From the NCBI GenBank assembly GCA_036557785.1, contig DATBGZ010000017.1:34973-98972 (forward strand): a stretch of DNA of 64,000 nt. The letters are read 5' to 3'. The notes beneath the pieces are model-generated. The model did not search any database, was not told where the DNA came from, and worked only from the letters and a program-made list of their open reading frames with translations. Of the stretch, positions 17,226 through 25,185 are shown in pieces. How positions within the stretch are numbered: the stretch's first letter is position 1; every line of letters starts with the position of its first letter. The DNA is from DATBGZ01 sp036557785. Lineage in GTDB: Bacteria; Actinomycetota; Actinomycetes; Mycobacteriales; Micromonosporaceae. A program made the translations under genes and the position numbers.

Positions 17226-18193
17226 CGCGCCACTCCCGCCATGGTCAACGACGTCTCATACCACTGGACCGTCTGCTCGATCCCGGCCCGCAGCGAGGTC
17301 GCGGCCCGCCAGCCCAGGGCATGGATCCGCGACACATCGAGCACCTTGCGCGGCGTGCCGTCCGGCTTCGAGGTATCGAAGCTCACCTCACCGGTGTAGC
17401 CGACGACGGCGGCGACCAGCGTGACCAGGTCGCGGATCGTCATGTCCTCGCCCGTGCCCACGTTGATCGGCGCGTCGTCGTCGTAGCGCTCGAGCAGCGC
17501 CAGGCAGGCGGCAGCGAGGTCGTCGACGTAGAGGAACTCCCGCCGTGGCGTCCCGGTGCCCCAGACAGTGACCGAACGCGCTCCCTGCGCCACTGCGGTG
17601 TGCAGGCGGCGGATCGTCGCGGGCAGCACGTGGGAGGTGGTCGGGTCGAAGTTGTCACCCGGACCGTAGAGGTTCGTCGGCATGGCCGAGATGAACGAGC
17701 GGCCGTGCTGGCGGCGCATGGCCTGCACGTGGGCGATTCCGGCGATCTTGGCGATCGCGTACGCCTGGTTGGTCGGCTCGAGCGGGCCGGTCAGCAAGGA
17801 GTCCTCGCGGATCGGCTGGGCGGCCAGCTTCGGATAGATGCAACTCGACCCCAGGAACAGCAGCCGCGCCACGCCGAACTCGTGCGCCGCATCGATGAGG
17901 TTGGTCTGGATCCGGAGGTTCTCGGAGATGAAGTCCGCCGGCGTGCTGTTGTTGGCGAGAATGCCGCCGACCCGGGCCGCGGCGTCGATGACGTAGGCGG
18001 GGCGGTACTGAGCGAAGAAGTCCCGGGTCGCCACCGGGTCGCGCAGGTCCAGCTCCGCCGACCGCCGCCCGACCAGGTTCGTGAAGCCCTGTTCGGTCAG
18101 GTGACGCCAGATCGCCGAGCCGACCAGCCCGCCGTGGCCGGCCACATAGACGGTGGCGTCGCGGGGGACCGGGTGGTGGAACGGCGTCGGCAT
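17222..18193 (-). CDS. fcl: GDP-L-fucose synthase
   Basis: A 323-residue extended SDR that epimerises and reduces GDP-4-keto-6-deoxymannose to GDP-L-fucose with NADPH. Seen are the GHGGLVGSAIWRHL nucleotide-binding loop (about 19-32), ARVGGILANN, the catalytic serine region LGSSCIYP and the Y-x3-K pair in QAYAIAK. The typical C-terminal KPDGTPRKVLDVSR substrate block is present. It lies 9 bp after gmd and overlaps the GT26 gene start. The pair gives the locus an activated fucose donor for one of the many glycosyltransferases. The family match is strong; a product other than fucose is unlikely but possible. Confidence 0.95.
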   Translation of the reverse strand: MPTPFHHPVPRDATVYVAGHGGLVGSAIWRHLTEQGFTNLVGRRSAELDLRDPVATRDFFAQYRPAYVIDAAARVGGILANNSTPADFISENLRIQTNLIDAAHEFGVARLLFLGSSCIYPKLAAQPIREDSLLTGPLEPTNQAYAIAKIAGIAHVQAMRRQHGRSFISAMPTNLYGPGDNFDPTTSHVLPATIRRLHTAVAQGARSVTVWGTGTPRREFLYVDDLAAACLALLERYDDDAPINVGTGEDMTIRDLVTLVAAVVGYTGEVSFDTSKPDGTPRKVLDVSRIHALGWRAATSLRAGIEQTVQWYETSLTMAGVAR

Positions 18194-18202
18194 GGGCGCG
18201 GC

Positions 18203-19381
18203 CTACCGGTCGATCCGGACGGTACGGCCGGCGAGCTCGTCCTCGAGCAGCGCGATGTCGGCGTCGACCATCAGGTGGGCCAACTCACGCCAGGTTGTCT
18301 TCGGTCGCCAGCCCAGCTTCCGCTCGGCCTTGGTCGCCACGCCGACCAGTGCGGGAACCTCGGCGGGGCGTTCGTACTTCGTGTCGATGCGCACGTACGT
18401 GTTCCAGTCCAGCCCAGCGTGCTCGAAGGCGGCCGTGACGAAGTCGCGGACGGTCGCGGGGACACCTGTCGCGATGACGTAGTCGTCGGGCTTGTCGTGC
18501 TGCAGCATGAGCCAGGCCGCCTCGACGTACTCGGGGGCGTAGCCCCAGTCCCGCACGGCGTCGAGGTTTCCCAGGTAGAGGGTCTCCTGCAGGCCGGCCC
18601 GGATCCGGGCGACCGCGCGGGTGATCTTGCGCGTGACGAAGGTCTCGCCGCGACGCTCCGACTCGTGGTTGAACAGGATGCCGTTGGAGGCGTGCATGCC
18701 GTACGCCTCGCGGTAGTTCACCGTGATCCAGTAAGCGTAGAGCTTCGCCGCGCCGTACGGACTGCGGGGGTGGAAGGGGCTGTTCTCGTCCTGCGGTGGT
18801 GGTGTGATGCCGTACAGCTCGGAGGTCGACGCCTGGTAGAACCGGGTCGGCACGCCCGAGGCGTGGACCGCGTCGAGCAGGCGGATCACGCCCAGGCCGG
18901 TCGCGTCGCCGGTGTACTCGGGAACCTCGAAGCTGACCTTGACGTGGCTCTGTGCGGCGAGGTTGTAGACCTCGTCCGGCTGGATGTCGCGGACGAGGTT
19001 GACGAGTCGGCTGGCGTCGGTGATGTCGCCGTAGTGGAGGAACAGGCGACGGTGGCTCTCGTGCGGGTCCTGGTAGACCGCGTCGAGGCGGTGGGTGTTA
19101 AACATCGACGCGCGTCGTACGATGCCGTGCACCTCGTAGCCCTTGGCGAGCAGCAACTCCGCCAGGTAGGACCCGTCCTGGCCCGTCACACCCGTGATGA
19201 TCGCCCTGCGGGCAGTGCTGGCCGTCCCGGTCGCACGTGGGCCGTCGTCGCCTTGTCGTTGATTGCTGGTCAAACCGCGGCCCATTCCGTCGTCGCGCGA
19301 CATCCGGTCGATCAGTCTGCCACGGTCGGCGCTCCCGTGGCTACCACGGCCCCGGTCCCCGGAACCGGTGGGCTGATTCAT
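18203..19381 (-). CDS. gmd: GDP-mannose 4,6-dehydratase
   Basis: This enzyme converts GDP-D-mannose to GDP-4-keto-6-deoxy-D-mannose, the first step to GDP-L-fucose. The NADP loop is ITGVTGQDGSYLAE (62-75); further signatures are RRASMFNTHRLD, NLAAQSHVKVSFE, the STSELYG active-site block and the Y-x3-K in PYGAAKLYAY. From the ATG at 19381 the protein has 392 residues with a 57-residue Arg/Gly-rich N-terminal extension lacking in most homologues. Internal starts at about 19303 or 19285 are possible; none has a clear ribosome site. It is the first gene of the minus-strand gmd-fcl-GT26-CDP-alcohol phosphotransferase run and diverges from the ABC exporter genes about 100 bp away. Confidence 0.95.
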   Translation of the reverse strand: MNQPTGSGDRGRGSHGSADRGRLIDRMSRDDGMGRGLTSNQRQGDDGPRATGTASTARRAIITGVTGQDGSYLAELLLAKGYEVHGIVRRASMFNTHRLDAVYQDPHESHRRLFLHYGDITDASRLVNLVRDIQPDEVYNLAAQSHVKVSFEVPEYTGDATGLGVIRLLDAVHASGVPTRFYQASTSELYGITPPPQDENSPFHPRSPYGAAKLYAYWITVNYREAYGMHASNGILFNHESERRGETFVTRKITRAVARIRAGLQETLYLGNLDAVRDWGYAPEYVEAAWLMLQHDKPDDYVIATGVPATVRDFVTAAFEHAGLDWNTYVRIDTKYERPAEVPALVGVATKAERKLGWRPKTTWRELAHLMVDADIALLEDELAGRTVRIDR

Positions 19382-19474
19382 GGTGCCAGAGGCTACCCCT
19401 GCTGGCTTTGGCCTGGTCGCGCGGCGCTGTTAGGGTTTTGCAAACCGTGACGCAGCGGGAGTTCGCGGCGGGCG

Positions 19475-19480
19475 AGGAGG
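19475..19480 (+). promoter_or_regulatory. Ribosome binding site for the ABC permease
   Basis: AGGAGG ends 5 nt before the GTG at 19486 and decides the start of the permease. The same frame is open much further upstream, and a GTG at 19447 lacks such a site. Confidence 0.65.
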
Positions 19481-19485
19481 TCGCA

Positions 19486-20523
19486 GTGGCTCGGGGTGGG
19501 GAGGCGACGCCAGCACGCCACCGCCGAAGGGACGATGATCTGTTCCCCGTTGCGCCGCGGGTGCCGGATGCCGACACCGTGGTCCTGTCGAAGGCGGCGA
19601 TCGAACTCGGGGCCCCGTCGAGCGTTGCGACCAGGACGGAGCAGAACGCCGCGCTCCCGGCCTCGCCGTTAGTCCAACTCGCAACCCGGCACGGGCTACG
19701 ACCCGCCGGTAAGCGACCAGGCTTCTTCGGTTACCTCCGACAGGTCTGGCGCTACCGAGGATTCATCGCCGCTTACTCGAGCGGTCAGTTGGTCGCTCAA
19801 TTCAGCAGCGCGCGGCTCGGGCAAATTTGGCAGGTCCTCACGCCCATCGTCAACGTGGGGATCTATTACCTGATCTTCGGCCTAATCCTGAACACGCAGC
19901 GTGGTGTCGACAACTTCATCGGGTACCTGTGCGTTGGTGTCTTTATCTTCAACTTCACCCAGTCGGTACTCACCAACGGGGCAGCCTCTGTGACCGGCCA
20001 GCTTGGTCTGGTGCGGGCCCTGATGTTTCCGCGCGCGGCGCTACCGATCGCTGTGGCCGTGACGCAGGTCCAGAACCTCCTGGTATCGATGGGCGTGCTG
20101 GCCGGGATCGTGGTGCTAAGTGGCGATCCGGTTACTTTCAATTGGGTGTTCTTGGTACCAACATTGGTGCTGCAATCGCTGTTCAACGTCGGGTTGGGGC
20201 TTCTGGTCGCCCGGATCGGAGTGCAGGTCCCGGACGTGCGGCAGTTGGTCCCGTACATCAGCCGTACCTGGATGTACGCGTCAGGCGTGATCTACAGCGT
20301 GACGGTGTTCGCGGAGCATTTGCCACCACTCGCGTCCAAGCTCGCTGAGGCCAACCCGTTGCTGATCTACATCGCGCTCGCTCGCTACTCGCTGCTTGCA
20401 TCACCTCCCATGATCTCCACTCCCCAGCACTTGTGGATCATGGGCGGCGCATGGGCCGTGATCTCGCTTGTCGCGGGCTCCGTGTACTTCTGGTTCGGCG
20501 AGCCGGACTACGGCCGTGGCTGA
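19486..20523 (+). CDS. ABC-2 type polysaccharide/teichoic acid export permease
   Basis: A 345-residue permease if started at the GTG with the AGGAGG site. After about 100 residues of polar, Arg-rich N-terminal cytoplasmic sequence come roughly six hydrophobic helices (PIVNVGIYYLIFGLIL, FIGYLCVGVFIFNF, VLAGIVVLSG, VAGSVYFWFG) typical of TagG/Wzm/RfbA permeases. YRGFIAAYSSGQLVAQFSSARLGQIW contains the amphipathic segment before helix 1. Its last 8 bp overlap the ATPase gene. Together they should flip the finished lipid-linked polymer across the membrane. The long polar N-terminus is unusual; a start nearer residue 75 cannot be ruled out. Base composition is somewhat lower in GC than the flanking genes. 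Confidence 0.9.
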   Translation: MARGGEATPARHRRRDDDLFPVAPRVPDADTVVLSKAAIELGAPSSVATRTEQNAALPASPLVQLATRHGLRPAGKRPGFFGYLRQVWRYRGFIAAYSSGQLVAQFSSARLGQIWQVLTPIVNVGIYYLIFGLILNTQRGVDNFIGYLCVGVFIFNFTQSVLTNGAASVTGQLGLVRALMFPRAALPIAVAVTQVQNLLVSMGVLAGIVVLSGDPVTFNWVFLVPTLVLQSLFNVGLGLLVARIGVQVPDVRQLVPYISRTWMYASGVIYSVTVFAEHLPPLASKLAEANPLLIYIALARYSLLASPPMISTPQHLWIMGGAWAVISLVAGSVYFWFGEPDYGRG

Positions 20524-21328
20524 ACTCACTCACACGGCTAGCCCGGTCGGCAGCGGCACGTACAGCCGAATCCCGACAGTCGTCGTGGACGACGTTCATG
20601 TCGTCTACCGGGTGAACAGCGGTGCCGGATCGAGCCCGGTGTCGGCTCTACGCCGGGCATTACGGGGCTCGCGCTCGCCGACGATGCGGAGGGTGCACGC
20701 GGTCAAGGGTGTAACCCTGGTCGCCTATGAGGGCGACGCGATCGGCTTGGTGGGCACGAACGGCTCCGGCAAGTCGACGCTGTTGCGGGCCATCGCCGGC
20801 CTGCTGCCACCGGAGTCGGGATCCGTCTACACGAAGCACCAGCCGTCCCTGCTGGGCGTCAATGCGGCCCTGCTCAACGACCTGTCCGGCGAGCGCAACG
20901 TGGTGCTCGGCTGCCTCGCGATGGGCATGCCGCGCTCCGAGGTGAAGGGGCGGGTCCAGGAGATCATCGACTTCTCCGGCGTCAACGACCGGGGCGATTT
21001 CGCCTCGCTGCCGATGAAGACGTATTCGTCTGGAATGGCCGCTCGGCTACGGTTCGCCATCGCGGCCGCCAAGAACCACGACATCCTGCTCATCGACGAG
21101 GCACTCGCGACCGGCGACGCGGCGTTCCGTCGGCGCAGCGCCGAGCGTGTGCAGGAGCTACGCGCTACGGCGGGCACGGTGTTCCTCGTCAGCCACGACC
21201 TGTCCAGTATCCAGGAGTCGTGCGAGCGCACTATCTGGCTGGAGTCGGGGCTTATCCGCATGGATGGGCCGACCGAGGAGGTCGTCGAGGCGTACCGCGA
21301 GTTCACCCAGCCGAAGGCCAAGTCCTGA
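20516..21328 (+). CDS. ABC transporter ATP-binding protein (TagH/Wzt-like)
   Basis: A 270-residue ATPase from the GTG at 20516, which overlaps the permease stop. Walker A is GTNGSGKST (80-88), the signature loop is YSSGMAARLRF (in place of LSGGQ, as is usual in TagH/Wzt), Walker B is ILLIDEALATGD, and the switch histidine is in FLVSHDLSS. It lacks the C-terminal carbohydrate-binding domain of some Wzt proteins, so it resembles TagH-type ATPases that do not read a chain-end cap. It energises export of the polymer through the adjacent permease. The gene ends 30 bp before a convergent gene. An in-frame ATG 48 bp further upstream, inside the permease gene, is unlikely to be used. Confidence 0.93.
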   Translation: MAELTHTASPVGSGTYSRIPTVVVDDVHVVYRVNSGAGSSPVSALRRALRGSRSPTMRRVHAVKGVTLVAYEGDAIGLVGTNGSGKSTLLRAIAGLLPPESGSVYTKHQPSLLGVNAALLNDLSGERNVVLGCLAMGMPRSEVKGRVQEIIDFSGVNDRGDFASLPMKTYSSGMAARLRFAIAAAKNHDILLIDEALATGDAAFRRRSAERVQELRATAGTVFLVSHDLSSIQESCERTIWLESGLIRMDGPTEEVVEAYREFTQPKAKS

Positions 21329-21358
21329 TCCGCTGGTCGTTGGCTTGGCGCCCCGCCC

Positions 21359-22141
21359 TCAGGCCGTGTCGATCCGGCTCGGCGAGCGTGCCGCCCGAAT
21401 GAACTTCGCGACGAGGGCCAGGTCGAAGAGCAGGAGCAGTGGGCAGGCTGCGGCGGCGACCGGGACCACGAGGCCAAGCAGCGGCCCGACGACGAAGATC
21501 GCCATCTGGAACTCGATGGCGCTGAACACATCGGCCCGGATCCGATGGCGTGCGAGCACGATACGCAACCTGCCCACGGCACCGGTTGCCTCTGACGCGC
21601 CGGCGGTAGCGGCCGTTGCCTCGCGCTCCGGCGTCGGCTGGGCCTGGCGCAGCGCGCCCTCGATGACCTGGCCGTTGATCTGGTGGAACAGATTAAGGAA
21701 GATCACTACAGTGCCAACGACGAGGGCCACGGCCCGGTGCGTGCGTCCGTACTGCGCGGCGAAGAGCGCGACGGCGCAGATGGTGACACCGAGCCGGTCG
21801 AGCATGAAGTCCAACCACTGGCCGATGATCGAGGAGGTGCCCCGCAGCCGCGCGAGTTTGCCGTCCGAGCAGTCGAGCACGAAGCCCACGTGGTAGGCGA
21901 GGGCACCGGCGACCAGCCACCATCGCGTGCCCTGCGCGAAGGCCGTCGCCGCGGCGAGGGTGAGCACGAACGCGGCGACGGTCAGGCGGTTCGGGGTGAC
22001 CCACCGACGCTGGGCGGACCACTGGACGAGCCGCAGCGCGAGCGGGTCGACGAGCAGCACGGTCCACCACGCGTCGCGCGCCTTGGCGGTCGCGCGGACC
22101 TGCGCCATCGCCGTCATCTCGCCTGAGCGCGTTCCCGACAC
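21359..22141 (-). CDS. CDP-alcohol phosphotransferase (second copy)
   Basis: A 260-residue membrane enzyme with an intact D-x2-D-G-x2-A-R-x8-G-x3-D-x3-D signature (LDCSDGKLARLRG, then GQWLDFMLD, about residues 89-116). The N-terminal 45 residues, with WWTVLLVDPLALRLV and VTPNRLT, resemble archaetidylinositol-phosphate/DIPP synthase-type members. Alignment by eye shows it is not a close copy of the 15461-16189 protein, so the two enzymes probably use different acceptors. It lies 9 bp after a GT2 gene in a three-gene minus-strand operon. The substrate is unknown; a CDP-polyol from this locus is the natural guess. Internal ATGs at codons 9 and 12 are alternative starts. Confidence 0.85.
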   Translation of the reverse strand: MSGTRSGEMTAMAQVRATAKARDAWWTVLLVDPLALRLVQWSAQRRWVTPNRLTVAAFVLTLAAATAFAQGTRWWLVAGALAYHVGFVLDCSDGKLARLRGTSSIIGQWLDFMLDRLGVTICAVALFAAQYGRTHRAVALVVGTVVIFLNLFHQINGQVIEGALRQAQPTPEREATAATAGASEATGAVGRLRIVLARHRIRADVFSAIEFQMAIFVVGPLLGLVVPVAAAACPLLLLFDLALVAKFIRAARSPSRIDTA

Positions 22142-22150
22142 GCGCGCACC

Positions 22151-23173
22151 CTACCGGCCGCGCCGATAGGGGCTGCGACGCGGCAGGAGCCGGTACGCCC
22201 AGCGGAGCGCCGCGAACGGCGCGTAGGCGCCGTAACGCACAAGCCTGTGCTTGACCCGTCCGACGGCGCCCGGCTTCGGGTAGCCGCCGGCGGGCAGCCA
22301 TCGAACGTAGTCCGCCGCCATCTGGCGGAAGAACTGCAGGCGCGAATCGTCGGGCAGACGGGACCGGTTTCCGAAGATCGTCAGGTAGTGGTCGATCATC
22401 ACGCGGAACAGCTCGGGACGTACCGCGTCGAGCGCTCCCTGCGCGTCCTCGATCCGCCGGAAGAGGCGCTCGTACTGCTCGAAGACGTCGAAGTGCGCGG
22501 ACGAGCGGGTCGTGGTGACCGTGCCCTGGGGGTGTTGCAGGTACCGGTAGCAAACCTCGTCGAGGACGCCGATGCTCTCGGCCGCCATGAGCAATGCCCG
22601 ACTGAAGTAGGCGTCCTCGTACGTGCCGGGAGGGAACCGGATGCTCGTGCGGTCGAGCAGGGTACGACGGAAGATCTTCGTGCACGCAGAGCCACCGACC
22701 CGGGCCAGCTTGGGGCACCGTGCGAAGGTCGTCGGGCCATCGATCGGACCGACGATGTCGACCGTGCGCCGGCGAACCGACGCGGCGGAGAAGACCGCCG
22801 CGTGGTCGACGATCAACACATCGACGGTGGTCTGTGACAGTTGGTCGAGCACCGTGGCGACGGCCTGCGGCGGCAGCTCGTCATCGGCGTCGACGAACCA
22901 GATGTAGTCCCCGACCGATGCATCGAGGCCGGCGTTGCGGGCCGGCCCCGGCCCCTGGTTCACGGGCAGGCACAGCACCCGCAACCGGGCGTCCTTCGCG
23001 CCGGTGGCCTCGAGTACCCCGAAAGTGTCGTCGGTGGACGCATCGTCGACGGCGACGACCTCGATCTCCTCACCCGGGTACGCCAGCACGGAGGCGACGC
23101 ACTCCTGAACCCGGTCCTCGACCTCGAAGCAGGGCACGATGACCGAGAGCCTGACCGGGTGGCGCTCACTCAT
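22151..23173 (-). CDS. GT2 family glycosyltransferase
   Basis: A 340-residue GT-A enzyme of the type found in capsule and teichoic acid loci (TagA-independent, EpsJ/WcaA-like). LSVIVPCFEVEDRVQECVAS, VVAVDDASTDDT (40-51), GPGPARNAGLD and the metal-binding VDADDE (94-99) are clear. A basic C-terminal region follows (RVKHRLVRYGAYAPFAALRWAYRLLPRR). The ATG at 23173 was chosen because it overlaps the preceding gene's stop by 4 bp (ATGA); the longer frame upstream lies inside that gene. It is coupled to the 623-residue GT2 upstream and to the CDP-alcohol phosphotransferase downstream. Confidence 0.88.
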   Translation of the reverse strand: MSERHPVRLSVIVPCFEVEDRVQECVASVLAYPGEEIEVVAVDDASTDDTFGVLEATGAKDARLRVLCLPVNQGPGPARNAGLDASVGDYIWFVDADDELPPQAVATVLDQLSQTTVDVLIVDHAAVFSAASVRRRTVDIVGPIDGPTTFARCPKLARVGGSACTKIFRRTLLDRTSIRFPPGTYEDAYFSRALLMAAESIGVLDEVCYRYLQHPQGTVTTTRSSAHFDVFEQYERLFRRIEDAQGALDAVRPELFRVMIDHYLTIFGNRSRLPDDSRLQFFRQMAADYVRWLPAGGYPKPGAVGRVKHRLVRYGAYAPFAALRWAYRLLPRRSPYRRGR

Positions 23174-25041
23174 GCGCGGGCACTGACGCCATCGGTGCGA
23201 GCCTCGAACTCCGCGTACGGCGGAAGCCCCGGCCATTTGCCCACGGGGTCGGTGAGGAAGTAGGCGACGCCCGGGTCCCAGGTGTGGCCCTCACCGTGGC
23301 GGGTGTAGATATAGCCAAATCCGTGTGTCTGATAGATGAGGCCGTTGGCCCGGCGGACCCGGTCGAGCAGCGCCCGGTCGACCGAGCGGGGCACCGGCCG
23401 CCACCCGCCGAGATCCTCCAGGTCACCGCGTGAGATCAGGATCGTGCCGCCCGCCACAGTCGTGGTGTAGATCTCGCTGGTCATCCGGCGGCGCACGGTC
23501 ACCTCGTGGGTGGCGAGGTGGACGAACTCCGCGATCTTGCCGACGAGGGTGGCTCCGGAGTACCGCCGGGCCAGCACGAGATCCCAGACGTGCTCCGGGC
23601 CGTACCGGTCGTCGTCATCGACCTTGGTGAGCAGGCTGCCCCGTGCGAGCAGGGTCGCCTCGGCGAGCGCCTGCCCCAGGTTCAGGTCCGCGGGCAGGGC
23701 GAGGGTCTGCACGGGCAGGGTCAGCGAGTCGACCGCCGCCTGGGCCGGTGCGTCGAGGTCGACGCCGTGCATGGCGAGCACGACCTCCAGCCGGGGGTAG
23801 GTCTGTGCCGCGAGGTACTCGAGCACCCGCGGTACGTAGTGCGGCCGCCGGCTCACCACGACCGCGGTGACCGTCGGCAGGCCGGTGGCGAGGGTCGCGG
23901 GTGTCCGCACCAGGGCGGCGTCGTGGCCACGCATTGCCGCCCGTCGCTGGGCGATGCTGCTGATCTCCCACTGCACCGGGTCCGTCGCGGCGTCGGGCGC
24001 GGGCGAGGTGATGATCCCGGCGAGTTCGGGACTGAGCAGCGCTGCGGTCTGTGGGGGCAGGTCGGGAGCCCGCACGACCACACCGGTCGTGCAGAGCTGA
24101 GCCAGGACGGCCGCGTGCGGCAGCGCCTCGCACCCGTCCGGCACGTGGTGCAGCATGCCGAGCCGGGCCAGGGCGGCGCGCTGGGCCTCGGTGAGTGGAT
24201 CACCCGCCCGGCCCTCGACAAGCACCCGGGCCTCGTCTCGGGCTGCGGTGACCCGCCAGATGACCTCGCCGCCGGGCGGTGAAGCCAGGCGCAGCGTGCC
24301 GGCCGGTAGGTCATGGCCCATCGAGGCGCGACCGATCGGGTTGTCCCGGGAGATGTCGAGCAGGACCCGCGGCGCGTCGTCGACCAGCAGGCCGTACCGG
24401 GAGGTCACCGCCGCTGGCGCCGGCTGCTCAGGGGAATGGGCCGGGTCGCCCCCGGCCGGCATCCGCGGGGCGAGCCGGACATCGGGTGGTGGGGTGGGCG
24501 CCTCACCCGTCGAGGCCCGGGTCACCGCACCCAGCCACGGCGGTGGGTCGCCGTCGATCGCGACCTCGGCCGTCAGACCTGCCGGGAGGAGGCGGGCGGG
24601 CTCCAGCGCGGCGAGCGCGGCGGCCACGAGCGCCTGGACGGGCGCGGGTTCGGCCACCTCGACGGCGACCGTGGCCGGCCCGACGCCGTCCGGCGGGAGC
24701 CGTACGCTGTGCGACACCAGAGCCCGCACCGGTCCCAGCCGCCCAGACCATCCCGACACCGGGGCATGCCACTGGGCGATCGTGAGCTCGACGCCCGTCG
24801 CCGAGGTCGCCGGGCCGAGCCGGTCGGCTGCGTCGCGGGCTTCGCTCACCGACGGCGCGTCCAGCCGCCACCGGCCGTCAGCGCCAAAGCTGGCTGCGCC
24901 AGAGCGCGTCGACCACTGCGGCGGGCGGTCCAGTGCCCGATGCAGCCGCCGGCGACCCCACCGGAGCACTCGACGGACCCGCGCTTTGACCCGCTTCCTG
25001 AGCGCCGGTGAGGGCAGCCGCCCCAGACCGTCTGGCCGCAC
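23170..25041 (-). CDS. Large GT2-domain protein related to the CgeB-GT2 fusion
   Basis: A 623-residue protein. The first 390 residues are not recognisable, except that LRLASPPGGEVIWRVT and CTTGVVVRAPDLPP fall in the position of the CgeB-like part of the 858-residue protein. Residues about 395-570 form a GT2 domain with AAQTYPRLEVVLAMHG, LTKVDDDDRYGPEH (metal-binding DDDD) and AGGTILISRGDLEDLGGW. These align with the C-terminal GT2 domain of the 8121-10697 product, notably K-DDDD-YGP and VGK-x3-F. It begins the three-gene minus-strand operon and shares a 144-bp divergent promoter region with the next GT2 gene. Either the N-terminal domain has diverged beyond recognition or it is a distinct partner domain. 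Confidence 0.78.
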   Translation of the reverse strand: MRPDGLGRLPSPALRKRVKARVRRVLRWGRRRLHRALDRPPQWSTRSGAASFGADGRWRLDAPSVSEARDAADRLGPATSATGVELTIAQWHAPVSGWSGRLGPVRALVSHSVRLPPDGVGPATVAVEVAEPAPVQALVAAALAALEPARLLPAGLTAEVAIDGDPPPWLGAVTRASTGEAPTPPPDVRLAPRMPAGGDPAHSPEQPAPAAVTSRYGLLVDDAPRVLLDISRDNPIGRASMGHDLPAGTLRLASPPGGEVIWRVTAARDEARVLVEGRAGDPLTEAQRAALARLGMLHHVPDGCEALPHAAVLAQLCTTGVVVRAPDLPPQTAALLSPELAGIITSPAPDAATDPVQWEISSIAQRRAAMRGHDAALVRTPATLATGLPTVTAVVVSRRPHYVPRVLEYLAAQTYPRLEVVLAMHGVDLDAPAQAAVDSLTLPVQTLALPADLNLGQALAEATLLARGSLLTKVDDDDRYGPEHVWDLVLARRYSGATLVGKIAEFVHLATHEVTVRRRMTSEIYTTTVAGGTILISRGDLEDLGGWRPVPRSVDRALLDRVRRANGLIYQTHGFGYIYTRHGEGHTWDPGVAYFLTDPVGKWPGLPPYAEFEARTDGVSARA

Positions 25042-25120
25042 ATACCCTCCCCGCGTCTCGCCGAACCAGAGGGCCCCAGCCTAGTTGGCCGGGCACAGGC
25101 ACGTCGCGGGGCAGCATTCG

Positions 25121-25136
25121 GCCCGCGGCCGCGGGC
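25121..25136. promoter_or_regulatory. 16-bp perfect palindrome in a divergent promoter region
   Basis: GCCCGCGGCCGCGGGC is a perfect palindrome midway between two divergent glycosyltransferase genes (starts at 25041 minus and 25186 plus). It could be an operator. In DNA this GC-rich it may also arise by chance. Confidence 0.25.
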
Positions 25137-25185
25137 GCATGTATCGTGCGACCGGGCACAGAGATCTCCGGAGAACGGGAGTCGA

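Noticed and set aside
17321..19450. A 709-codon open frame on the plus strand opposite fcl and gmd
   Set aside because: It is Arg/Gly/Val-rich without domains and mirrors the codon bias of two well-identified genes on the other strand.
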